This document shows positions 57,901 through 63,604 of a stretch of DNA of 64,000 nt, piece by piece; positions within the stretch are counted from its first letter, which is position 1; each line of letters begins with the position of its first letter. The position numbers were made by a program, and so were the translations under genes. The notes beneath the pieces were generated by a model. It worked only from the letters and a program-made list of their open reading frames with translations. It searched no databases and was not told the DNA's origin. This DNA comes from Symbiodinium sp. CCMP2592 (taxonomy: Eukaryota; Sar; Dinophyceae; Suessiales; Symbiodiniaceae): positions 682,001 through 746,000 of the forward strand of contig CAJNDT010002857.1 of the NCBI GenBank assembly GCA_905221615.1, written 5' to 3'.

Positions 57901-60299
57901 TAGTTGTATATTATTATTATCACAGACAGTTATCATGGATAGCTATATACATACGTATAGAACACAGTTGATCCTATCTTTTGAGGCGAAGTCTCCCCTG
58001 CAAAAGGCGTTGGTCTCTAGAAGGCTCCTTTGGAGGGGGGGTTCTTGAGAAGGAAAAGCATGTCTTAAGCGCTACTTGTAGCTGAATATAAAGCTACTTC
58101 TTCTATAGTCTCCTTAGGAATCATCTTGTTTGTTTTTCATATAAAACCCAAGAGAATATTAAAAACAGTATTTTTATTATGGATGTAAGGGGGTATAGTC
58201 TTGCTCTAGAGTAGCCTACTCTGGAAAGAAGGCGGTTGTTTGACGAGGCTGTCACGAAGCACACATTGCTTGGCAGATACGGGTAGGCAAGTACAAGCTA
58301 GAAGCGCAACTAGGGCTACAGAGCAGAAATGAGAGAGTCTACATCAAGCCACATCTCTTCGCTGGCGATGATCCGCAACCCTGGCCGCGGGCTGCGGCTC
58401 CTAAACCTGGAACACAGATTTCGAACATGTGTTACCGAAGGACTCAAAACTCCGACAGCAGATACATGAAAGCCACCCAGCTCTACGGATCTTCAGTCTT
58501 AGAGTCTTCTTGGGAAGCCTGTCCATTTCCGATTGCTTGGCAGTTTCCTCCGTCATTGCATTACTGTCCATGAAACCATCGCGAGGGGAGACTTGCACTG
58601 CCTGTCGTGGCAGTTTCCCGTGCACCCAAATCCCCTAATCCGCTAAACCCCAACACCCTAAACCCCTAAACCCTAAACCTTACCCCCCCTAAACCCCCAA
58701 CCCCGGCAAGTCCCAGGTGTCCAGTTGGCCTCTTCTGCCCGACGGGGCTGGGCCCTCCTCTGCAGAAGGCCCGCGGTGTTCAGAATGGGAGCTGCTAAGC
58801 CTTTGAAAGGCCGACCCAGAGCCCAGAAACTTTGCATTTTGAAGGATCTGCTGCATTTTGCTATCCTGAGAGCAAAAATTATTGCGTTTAGTTTAGCCTT
58901 CTCTGTCCATGTACAGCAGCCAGCATTACCTGAAGTACTTGCACTTCGCCTGGATGTACTAAGTGATGGTTCAATTTAGCGCCTCCTTGTCGGTGATACA
59001 GCCCCGTTACAGACAGGGAAGCGCCAAAATCAACCATCACTAGGACATACATATAGTCCTACCAGTGTCTTATACGTGCCCCAGACCCTATTCTAATTAT
59101 TGAGGCCCCTACCTGATAGAACCTTTATAGAGCCCTTGTTGCACGCCTTAAAGGAGCCCTTTAAAGGAACCCTATTCTGATGACTAAGGCGGTTGCATTA
59201 ATGACCACTGGACCCTGCTTGGACACTAGTGGCATCAGCAGCTTCAATGGAGGAGTAAGGAGATGGGGGTGGTAATATGGGAGTTTCCGAAATTAGAGGG
59301 TACCTTATTTGGGGCTCCTTATAATAAGGATCCTACTATTTAGGGTACTATATTGGGGTCCCCTATTTTCGGAAATCCCCCAGATAGAAGCTTAAATACT
59401 TGCCAAGAATAGGGTTTAGGATTCCTTATTATAGCTGTAGTATTAAGGTAAAAGCCAGAAAGTTGGAATATGATTATCCTAAACCCGTTATGGTAAATTA
59501 TAGGGTATCCTACCCTGAAACCATATTCCAACTTTCTGGAGTTCCCTTTAAGGAGCCCAAAACTCCCCATTCGGAGAAGGGGAGGTGGCAGCACTCGTCA
59601 CGTCAAAGCTGTGGTCGTAGCTGCTTCTACAGTTCTCGCACGAGCTTATATCAAGTATCTAACATTCATCTTAGGTGTAGTGCGTATTATATGACACTCG
59701 ATGCATAATGCAAGACATGCGAATGAAGGATATACAACATCTACGTATTTCTGTAACATGTGAAACATGATGTCTACTACGTGCTGTATTCTATGATTCA
59801 TACTCCGAAATGATCTGCCGTACGCACTCTTTGGACTTTTTTTAAACCTATAGACCATGATAGAAAATGTGATAGACACTGCCCTGAACCCCAAACCATC
59901 CTACACCCTAAATCCTAAACCCTAATCCCCTAATCCCCTAAACCCCTAAACCCTAAACCCCAAGCCCTCAACCGCTTGGAGCCCTTGCGAGAAGGCGGGT
60001 TTTTGGACGGACCCCGGCTCCTCTGAGCTTTGCCACTTCGAGGTGGGACGCTTCAGGGCTTAGGGGGTTTGCGGCTTTCGGGGAATTAGGGCTTTAGGGT
60101 TTAGGGGCTTTCGCGAGAATACAGGGTGCCTTATTTTGGGATCCTTATAAGCAGGTATCCTGCTATTTAGAGTATTAAATACGGCCTCAATAGCAGGATC
60201 TCAATATTACCGGTTCGAGGTTGGAAGCTTCAAGACTGGATGTTGGTTACGAGGCCTTCAACGGCCACCTTCATGCTACCACCAAACTATTATTCTTAT

Positions 60300-60373
<74 letters not shown>

Positions 60374-60589
60374 GTACTACTACTACTGCTGCTACTACTG
60401 CTACTACTACTGCTACTGCTACTACTACTACTGCTACTACTACTACTAGTCGTGCTCCAAACAAAGACAGAGGGCCCCTGGCTAGAAGCTCAGGTTTTCC
60501 GGTGCCGAAACACACAGGAATGCCCAGCCAATGCGGCGTTGGGTGCCTGTGCCATGGGCCGAGAAGGTCAAGCCTGTAACAATTGCCAG
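45398..60589 (+). CDS. Gene 2: multi-exon receptor-like protein, ANF/periplasmic-binding ligand domain plus cysteine-rich GCC2/GCC3 (ephrin-receptor-like) region
   Basis: Eighteen exons: 45398-45463, 46109-46148, 46319-46431, 46552-46669, 46779-46894, 47395-47469, 48736-48808, 49742-49829, 50547-50616, 52197-52295, 52809-52902, 53854-53914, 55018-55099, 55913-55994, 57099-57398, 57561-57606, 58717-58768, 60473-60589. They join without a phase break to 1692 nt (564 codons). Residues about 1-410 carry the landmarks of the ANF-receptor/type I periplasmic-binding fold: VPQISMASTSPSLSNK, FFLRTVPPDSLQA, YGQGLFNEILDLA, EGMLSPAW, YAPLAFDAFYAF and GEVSFNENGDRLAAYELL. Residues about 410-564 carry CxxC-rich modules of the ephrin-receptor-like/GCC2-GCC3 type. 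In known proteins this pairing is an extracellular sensor, but the ligand here is unknown. The 5' end (signal peptide and first part of the ligand domain) and the 3' end (membrane segment) are not placed. Family assignment is strong; individual splice sites are inferred. Confidence 0.88.
45691..45800. mobile_element. Family L element in a gene 2 intron
   Basis: AGGATGCCCAGTAGTACCCT to AGGTTACTGGGTATCCT. Confidence 0.83.
46109..46148 (+). CDS. Gene 2 exon 2
   Basis: This 40-nt exon follows a CCCTAAA-rich intron and TTCGAG (AG|G). It reads DMMLGRGGAMPVV and gives one base of a Gly codon completed by the next exon, so the product runs on as VVGLVGARASS. The donor is GT (GTCTCT). AVxGxxGxxxS is the usual signature at this point of the ligand-binding fold. 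Confidence 0.75.
46319..46431 (+). CDS. Gene 2 exon 3: ligand-binding domain core
   Basis: The acceptor is CCCAG|GT. The exon encodes LVGARASSVSGPIATLAAVQ followed by KVPQISMASTSPSLSNK, the classic VPQIS..STSPSLS segment of ANF/Leu-Ile-Val-binding receptors. It ends AAG|GCTGGG, a GC donor. Third codon positions are GC-rich, unlike the flanking repeats. Confidence 0.9.
46552..46669 (+). CDS. Gene 2 exon 4: ligand-binding domain core
   Basis: The acceptor is TTGCAG|GAG. The exon reads EVYPFFLRTVPPDSLQALAL, then WQWILQFDVPLATCLYSSE, matching the YPxFxRtvPpDsxQ motif and the following strand. It ends in phase 1 at GAGA|GCCACT (GC donor), so that Ser-Tyr-Gly is made with the next exon. Confidence 0.92.
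46779..46894 (+). CDS. Gene 2 exon 5: ligand-binding domain
   Basis: Starts after AACTGAG (AG|GT) and reads YGQGLFNEILDLAREERQPD, then RLQGRAIRFMVQEFSNEE. The YGxGLF segment is typical after the SSE/SDAYG turn. The donor is GAG|GCTGCT. The next exon begins GCCCGG after GAG, so both intron ends show the same GAG|GC. Confidence 0.9.
47233..47366 (+). repeat. 36-bp tandem repeat in a gene 2 intron
   Basis: About 3.5 copies of a 36-base unit containing GGATCCCTTTAAGGAGCCCT. The period is a multiple of three, so the minus strand shows an artefactual GSFKGSLKGSYR protein repeat. Confidence 0.85.
47395..47469 (+). CDS. Gene 2 exon 6: ligand-binding domain
   Basis: The acceptor is CCCGAG|GCC. The exon reads ARESLMAVRQIGSKFLILAM then QSRMI, corresponding to the helix and strand that carry (I/V)xLaxxxxM in this fold. 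The donor is GT (GTTGCT). The 5' intron holds a 36-bp tandem array. Confidence 0.85.
48018..48120 (+). mobile_element. Family A element, flanks AGAT
   Basis: GGGGTTTCCGAAAAC to TTTGGGAACTCCC; AGAT on both sides. It lies in a gene 2 intron. Confidence 0.82.
48172..48253. repeat. Longest perfect CCCTAAA (telomere-type) tract
   Basis: About 11.7 uninterrupted 7-base units, 82 nt, in a gene 2 intron. Shorter tracts are at 7441-7540 (mixed with CCCTACAA), 45960-46095, 58640-58690, 54-55 kb and many other places. Confidence 0.95.
48590..48686 (+). mobile_element. Family N element in a gene 2 intron
   Basis: GGGGGCCGAAATAATGACTA to TAATTATTAAGGCCCCTCT; ends 50 bases before exon 7. Confidence 0.8.
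48736..48808 (+). CDS. Gene 2 exon 7: ligand-binding domain
   Basis: Starts at ACAAG|GTT and encodes VEIGPLLQQEGMLSPAWQII then CSDT. EGMLSPAW matches the A.. eGML.pgwaWl.tD segment that follows the sixth exon in this family. The donor is placed at ACGT|GTGCC (phase 1); a GC donor 11 bases upstream (T|GCTCCG) is an alternative. Confidence 0.78.
49030..49131 (+). mobile_element. Family N element in a gene 2 intron
   Basis: TATAGGGGCCTAAATAATTA to TAATTATTAAGGCCCCTACA. Confidence 0.83.
49170..49275. mobile_element. Palindromic element, family J
   Basis: CTGTCTGGTTCCTAGCAGGT to TTATTAAGAGCCAGACAG; a partial copy ending ACTAAGAACCAGACAG is at about 4770-4838. Confidence 0.75.
49329..49437. mobile_element. 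Family H element in a gene 2 intron
   Basis: TAATGTAGGAACCTGATTAA to CTCAATCAGGTTCCTACATT; reverse centre. Confidence 0.87.
49742..49829 (+). CDS. Gene 2 exon 8: ligand-binding domain (probable)
   Basis: The acceptor is ATTCAG|GC. It reads TSSSVMTMLPPGAMTFATAG then RGSNFEHF, and a GC donor (CAG|GCTCTG) lies about 11 bases before a palindromic element. The opposite strand is also open (reading LEPLPAVAKVIAPGGSMVM), so this exon rests on phase continuity and position more than on strong motifs. Confidence 0.6.
49841..49944 (+). mobile_element. Family N element starting 11 bases after exon 8
   Basis: TATAGGTGCCTTAATAATTA to TAATTATTAAGGCCCCTATA. Confidence 0.84.
50068..50174 (+). mobile_element. 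Family G element in a gene 2 intron
   Basis: Same ends; internal GGTTTCAGTGTAGGATACCC subtype. Confidence 0.88.
50218..50320. mobile_element. Family F element in a gene 2 intron, reverse orientation
   Basis: CAGTTGATGATAAACATTCT to GGCTTTATATCATCAACCGT; centre ATAATTCCCATAGTTTAGGG. Confidence 0.85.
50547..50616 (+). CDS. Gene 2 exon 9: ligand-binding domain (probable)
   Basis: Reads SRSVLRPEFSGQAYQAFMPN then LLQS in the phase needed between exons 8 and 10. This is the only junction where AG is followed by T rather than G, so the 5' boundary may be misplaced. The donor is TCT|GCCGAC (GC), about 12 bases before a palindromic element. Confidence 0.55.
50628..50723 (+). mobile_element. Family N element starting about 12 bases after exon 9
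   Basis: TATAGGGGCCTTAGTTGTTA to TTCTAATAGGCCCCTATA. Confidence 0.83.
50827..50900. mobile_element. Family I element, left end truncated
   Basis: Begins at CGAATGGAGGAATGGGGTAC and keeps the right end CCCTAGTAACCAAAGGTAAG. Confidence 0.78.
51271..51388 (+). mobile_element. Family M element in a gene 2 intron
   Basis: CCCACACCCCCGGGAGGATC to GATCCTTCCGGGGGTCTGGG. Confidence 0.86.
51400..51520 (-). CDS. Possible minus-strand exon within a gene 2 intron
   Basis: The minus strand reads ARNSSILERFAHGIETKLLS then GRITLDN after a good acceptor TTTTTCTGCCGAG|G. The plus strand is also open here. No homologue is recognised. Boundaries are approximate. Confidence 0.28.
52197..52295 (+). CDS. Gene 2 exon 10: ligand-binding domain, YAPLAFDA motif
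   Basis: The acceptor is GAAAAG|GGC. The exon encodes GLRTLDNLRDMLAAGASSAT then IYAPLAFDAFYAF. Y(a)p.aYDAvya.a is one of the most conserved segments of ANF-type receptors. The donor is TTT|GCAGCC (GC), phase 0. Confidence 0.88.
52809..52902 (+). CDS. Gene 2 exon 11: ligand-binding domain
   Basis: A pyrimidine-rich acceptor CCTCCTTTAG|GTGGCC precedes VAINRLLVSGLSAADIWGDV then LLAELRQTSF, matching the helix before the FxGxsG turn. The donor is a canonical CACAG|GTGCAA. The acceptor sits at the degenerate right end of a family-N palindromic element. Confidence 0.92.
52937..53027. mobile_element. Family I element in a gene 2 intron
   Basis: CTTGCCTTTGGGTAGTTGGG to CCTACAAACCAAAGGTAAG; starts about 35 bases after exon 11. 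Confidence 0.83.
53854..53914 (+). CDS. Gene 2 exon 12: ligand-binding domain, FNENGDR motif
   Basis: The acceptor is TGCCTCAG|GC. With exon 11 it gives SFTGASGEVSFNENGDRLAA then YELL, the G.v.FdenGDr signature of ANF/glutamate/GABA-B type ligand domains. It ends CTCTT|GCTCTTCG (GC donor); joining to exon 13 restores YELLNLQSW. Confidence 0.93.
53994..54101. mobile_element. Family C element in a gene 2 intron, centre inverted
   Basis: Arms GGTTCATGGATAGTTATAAG and complement; the centre (CTAATATGGCTTATGG) is reversed relative to other copies. Confidence 0.8.
54745..54990 (+). repeat. (CTA)n microsatellite split by a family F element
   Basis: CTA arrays at 54748-54785 and 54900-54990 flank a palindrome, suggesting insertion into a microsatellite, in gene 2 intron 12. 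Confidence 0.92.
54783..54886. mobile_element. Family F element within a CTA microsatellite, gene 2 intron
   Basis: TACAGTGGATGGACAATATC to GGATTTTGTCCATCAACAGT. The arms have compensating changes (GGACAA/TTGTCC), and CTA arrays lie on both sides. Confidence 0.82.
55018..55099 (+). CDS. Gene 2 exon 13: end of ligand-binding domain
   Basis: The acceptor is TTGCAAG|GAAT. The exon reads NLQSWEASVRSVAVAVFSAS then SGNFSFK. The GA donor (AAG|GACCCC) pairs with CAG|GAGCCC of the next exon. The 5' intron contains a (CTA)n microsatellite and a family-F palindrome. Confidence 0.85.
55661..55860 (+). repeat. Tandem repeat of about 83 bp, 2.4 copies, in a gene 2 intron
   Basis: TATAGATCCC starts at 55661, 55745 and 55827; each unit also carries CCATAAATCCTTTTACGATC and TGACTCCTTAGAGCC. 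Confidence 0.82.
55913..55994 (+). CDS. Gene 2 exon 14: linker into cysteine-rich region
   Basis: The acceptor is GGATCAG|GAG. It reads EPLLWMDGSVGMVTPEHLRS then CDRGFFK, the I.WpDGs segment plus the first Cys of the extracellular modules. The donor is AAGG|GCGAGT (GC, phase 1). Joining to exon 15 gives GFFKGRCVRCPIGHRCE. Confidence 0.87.
56036..56142 (+). mobile_element. Family G element in a gene 2 intron
   Basis: Starts 42 bases after exon 14; same subtype as 50068. Confidence 0.88.
56360..56458. mobile_element. Family K element in a gene 2 intron
   Basis: GGGTGGTTCTCAAAATTATG to CTAATCTTGACAACCACTC. Confidence 0.86.
57099..57398 (+). CDS. Gene 2 exon 15: ephrin-receptor-like / GCC2-GCC3 cysteine-rich modules
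   Basis: The largest exon, 300 nt, opens after TACCAAG (AG|G). It carries repeated CxxC..G.f/y.....C modules: CVRCPIGHRC, ACDKGTFANESAMSSCHLCP, EGHFASEVGSVACSPCVPG, CKRCEPGSYRSSPRGTYCEP and CGNNQITSES. Cys spacing fits Ephrin_rec_like (GCC2_GCC3), an extracellular disulphide-bonded domain. The GC donor GTG|GCGCCT is in phase 1; reading past it drifts into repeat-like sequence. Confidence 0.95.
57561..57606 (+). CDS. Gene 2 exon 16: cysteine-rich region
   Basis: The acceptor is AAAATAG|GT. The exon reads GATSQSECICASGTFM with its neighbours. The GT donor (TTCAT|GTGCGC) and the next acceptor (CAG|GTGTCC) share GTG, and joining gives GTFMCPVGLFCPTG, which preserves Cys spacing. Confidence 0.88.
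58717..58768 (+). CDS. Gene 2 exon 17: cysteine-rich region
   Basis: The acceptor is GTCCCAG|GTG. The exon reads CPVGLFCPTGLGPPLQK, the CP.G..C..G module seen in ephrin-receptor-like proteins. The donor is AAG|GCCCGC (GC), phase 0. The upstream intron holds about 50 nt of CCCTAAA-like repeats immediately 5' of the exon. Confidence 0.85.
59279..59380 (+). mobile_element. Family A element in a gene 2 intron
   Basis: GGGAGTTTCCGAAATTAG to TTTTCGGAAATCCCC with the complete family core. Confidence 0.85.
59445..59552 (-). mobile_element. Family G element, reverse orientation
   Basis: AAAGCCAGAAAGTTGGAATA to ACTTTCTGGAGTTCCCTTTA. Confidence 0.88.
60296..60450 (+). repeat. (CTA)n microsatellite before gene 2 exon 18
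   Basis: About 155 nt of ACT/CTA triplets with occasional GCT; gives a poly-Leu frame that is not protein. Confidence 0.95.
60473..60589 (+). CDS. Gene 2 exon 18: cysteine-rich region
   Basis: The acceptor is ACAGAG|GGC, just after a (CTA)n microsatellite. The exon reads GPWLEAQVFRCRNTQECPAN, AALGACAMGREGQACNNCQ, matching the VFRC...CP...GxCA.gr.G.aC..C pattern of this family. The donor is a canonical TGCCAG|GTGGGA; a second GT 17 bases further on (ACAG|GTTTAG) is possible. The in-frame poly-Leu stretch upstream is microsatellite, not protein. Confidence 0.9.
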
Positions 60590-61418
60590 GTGGGAACCTG
60601 GACAGGTTTAGAGAAGAAGAGGTTGCGAAAGGGTTTTCTTATGGTTTCCTTAAAACGCCGTTTTGGAGGACATAGAGAAGTAGAGGTTGCGAAAGAGTTT
60701 TCCAAACCTTCTTGAAAAACGAACCGACAAGAGACCTATGAAGATTCTGTAGTATAGATGCCTGACGAAGTAGACTAGGGCTTGGGGGATACTATCGTGG
60801 AGTTATACAGGGACGATTGAAGTATTGAAAGGGGTACGCGTAATGTAGAGGCCATTATGACTAGAATGCAGCTTGTGGGTGATATACTGCAAGTTATACA
60901 GCGGCTGGCAAGGGCCCACAGAGTTGTTCAAACTGTTTTTCAAGCGTGTAGGTGTTGCGGGAGTGGTACAGGGTGGGTTTCAAGTTCTAGACAGGTGTTT
61001 GGGTGTGGGGCTTCGGGGTCTTCGTTTGTACATGCATTTCAGGCTTGAGGCGTTTATACCAAGGAATTAGGTTGGCTGGCAGACTTGGTGGCTTCCAGAG
61101 GCCTTCACAGTGCTGAAGCTAGAGTTTGAGTGGGAGATAGAGGTTCAAGTTTGCCCCAGGTTTCTGCTTGCGAAAGCATCATTGCGATCAAAACTTACTA
61201 GCAATGCGTATATTCTGTCGGATTTACTACGAAGGGAACAAGCAGGTTGCAATTATCGTGACAAGTGCTTATAACTACTTCTGTCTGCCGTGGCGCAGAA
61301 GTATGCACAATATCTTCTAGAAATGTTGCTACAATGGATGCTGCTACGAGAACTGCTTGGAAGCCTGAAGCCACCCCCAACATCCCAAAGCTGTCAGGCC
61401 AGGCACTTCCCTCGACAG

Positions 61419-61480
61419 GATGCTGAGCAGTTTGGAAGATGCGATCCCTGCGGCAGCTTGCAGACCTACTTATGCAGGGT
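61419..61480 (+). CDS. Possible gene 2 exon 19
   Basis: Begins after CTCGACAG (AG|G) in the required phase 0 and reads DAEQFGRCDPCGSLQTY, supplying the CxxC pair expected after CNNCQ. The 3' boundary is not determined; the end given is approximate. Another frame through the same bases is also open, so this is tentative. Confidence 0.4.
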
Positions 61481-61499
61481 TTGAGGCCTATCGTCATCA

Positions 61500-61900
61500 G
61501 TATCTGGTTACATGGACAACGGCCATGGCCCATCTCATTATCAGAATCACTGCAATGTGCATGTTCTGCTTCTGTATGACACTCCTACTCTTCACTGTTG
61601 TAATCCTTGTCATGGTGGCGACAGCTGCAGCCGCAGCTGTACCTTGAGCTGTAGTAGTAGGGGTAGAAGGGGATATGGGTAGAGCTGCATGTCGTCATTG
61701 TCCTCGTATTTGCACTAGTCCCAGCATTCGCGCTCTTACTCATATCAGTTGGTAGTGCTGGTTCGAGTGGCAGAAGCAGCCGCTACAGCAGCAAAGAGGC
61801 ATCATTAGTGGTGTTCAACAATGGCAAAGATAGTAAGATAGCGAGACAAGAACTGAAACTAGGCATAGCCACTCACACCTGAAGGACCTCATCAAAACTG
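61500..61900 (+). other. Hydrophobic, possibly membrane-spanning coding-like stretches downstream of gene 2
   Basis: Two open stretches encode strongly hydrophobic peptides. One at 61534-61647 includes MCMFCFCMTLLLFTVVILVM, and one at about 61667-61890 includes LHVVIVLVFALVPAFALLLI followed by a Ser/Lys-rich tail. A membrane segment is expected after the cysteine-rich ectodomain, so these are the best candidates for the transmembrane part of gene 2. No splice sites or homology confirm this. Confidence 0.25.
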
Positions 61901-62216
61901 GCAGTGGTGATTGCAAAGAACTAAATCGTTGCAAACACGTGCTACACTCGGCCGCGGAAGCAGCAGAATAAGTAGCGTAAATGCTTGCTGCAATCAATAA
62001 ACGCAATTTCGAGCAAAAGCGAGAGTTTGTTGTCCCTGCAAATCAAAGTAAAAGTTACCATTCTGGTGACAAAGATCACTGCAATCGAATCCGAATGCCC
62101 ATAGCCAGGCCTAAACTCTGAAATCGTCAGCCTTCAACCTTAAAGCCATCAACCCGAGAGCGTGATGACTTGGAACGAGTTCCGCAACGAGAAACCAGTT
62201 CGTCGAGCGCGAAGGA

Positions 62217-62336
62217 CCCAGACCCACGGGAGGATCTAGAAAGTAGATCCCTAATTTGGGCCCTATACTACTAAGGGTACTTTATAGGAACCCCCATTAA
62301 GGGATCTACTTTTTGGATCCTCCCAGGGGTCTGGGG
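62217..62336 (-). mobile_element. Family M element, reverse
   Basis: CCCAGACCCACGGGAGGATC to GATCCTCCCAGGGGTCTGGG with reversed centre. Confidence 0.87.
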
Positions 62337-62365
62337 AAGTGAGACAGAAGTCGCGAACCGACCCT

Positions 62366-62473
62366 AAACGGGAGGGGCACGGGACTTAGAAAGTCGTTTA
62401 TAAGTAGGGCTATAATTGGGCTTATAATTCTACTTATAACCTACTTACTAAGTCCCTTGCCCCTCCAAGTAAA
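62366..62473. mobile_element. Family D element flanked by AAACGGGAGGG repeats
   Basis: The right arm is intact (GTCCCTTGCCCCTCCAAGTA). The left TACTTGG tip is missing. AAACGGGAGGG occurs at the left edge and again immediately right of the element. Confidence 0.75.
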
Positions 62474-63046
62474 CGGGAGGGCTTCGCCTAACCCAAAAAA
62501 ACCCGAGCAGCACAGGCCGAATTGTAAGCCAGGCAGGGTTTGGAGGTAGGGTGTTTTGCGATGAATGGATCAGGGGCTTTGAGGTTTCGGAGTTGTGGGG
62601 CTTTTTTGGGGTTTCAAGTAAAACCTGATGCCTTGAATCAGGTATCATGCACTTCCCAATACCTCATCGCTGTATCCTAGTGCCAAGCCTGCAAAGCCCA
62701 TGAAACGCTATAAGTCCCACGAAGCCTTGTGATCCCAAAGCCGAGGTGAGATAGACGTGCTTCCCGGAATTGTTTTCCTGGGTATCGCCACATGCCACCC
62801 GGCTTCCCACAAATTAAGCGTCTTCAAGAGCTCCTATCAAGGTACTAGAAGGGCTCTTCAAAGCATGCCATAACGGTTACTTTAACCCTAACGCTCAAAA
62901 TAGCCCAAAAGCCTTGTATTGTATGGTCTTTGGGCCCAAAAGCCTTAACATATGACTCCTTAGAGCCTAAGAATTAAGGGTTCCTGTGAGGGATCCCGAG
63001 GGTTGAGAACCTCAGCCTCATCGACTTTAGGGTTCAACTGTTGATG

Positions 63047-63228
63047 ATATAAATCCTGCATTGCCTTAAGGGCCCTAAACTATGGGAATTATGGTATATT
63101 CCTTGTTATGGGTAATGCAGGATTTATATCCCTAAACCCTAAACCCTATCAGATCCCTTAAAGGAACCCCTACAGGTACCCTTAATAGAGCCCTTTAAAG
63201 GAACTCTAGGATTTATATCATCAACCGA
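63047..63228. mobile_element. Family F element with insertion in its right arm
   Basis: The left arm and first right arm (GCAGGATTTATATC) are followed by CCCTAAA and AGATCCCTTAAAGGAACCCC units. The right arm then recurs as AGGATTTATATCATCAACCG. Related remnants lie at 20169 and 35868-35965. Confidence 0.75.
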
Positions 63229-63496
63229 AGGCTTGCTTTGTTTTGGGAGGTTTCGGGCTTAGGCCTTGAGTCTGAGGTCCTATCCCACAAAGCCCTCGGT
63301 CCTTATAAGGGCGCTGATAAGATAAACTACAACATAAGACATTCCATAGGAGGTATCATATAAAACTTAGGATGTGATTGATATTTAGGTACATATAACA
63401 TGCAGTTTGAAAGCCGTCCCGACTTAAAGCCCTGAACGCCAACTCCCTCTTGGCCACAACACCAAAGAAGGACGAGCCCCAAGTCCCAAACCCTTA

Positions 63497-63604
63497 ACTA
63501 CTATTTGCGTAAGAATCACCCAAAAAATAAAAAATATATTCCTTATGGGTGTAATATAGGGATTATTATTTCTATTTTTTGGTGGTTTCTTAAGCAAATA
63601 GTAG
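63497..63604. mobile_element. Family B element, flanks CTTAA
   Basis: Complete inverted termini; CTTAA/CTTAAT borders both ends. Same centre as the other copies. Confidence 0.88.

Noticed and set aside
60221..60715. 164-codon plus-strand ORF with a long poly-Leu tract
   Set aside because: The tract is the (CTA)n microsatellite. Only the part from 60473 is a real exon, and it begins at a splice acceptor, not at the ORF's Met.
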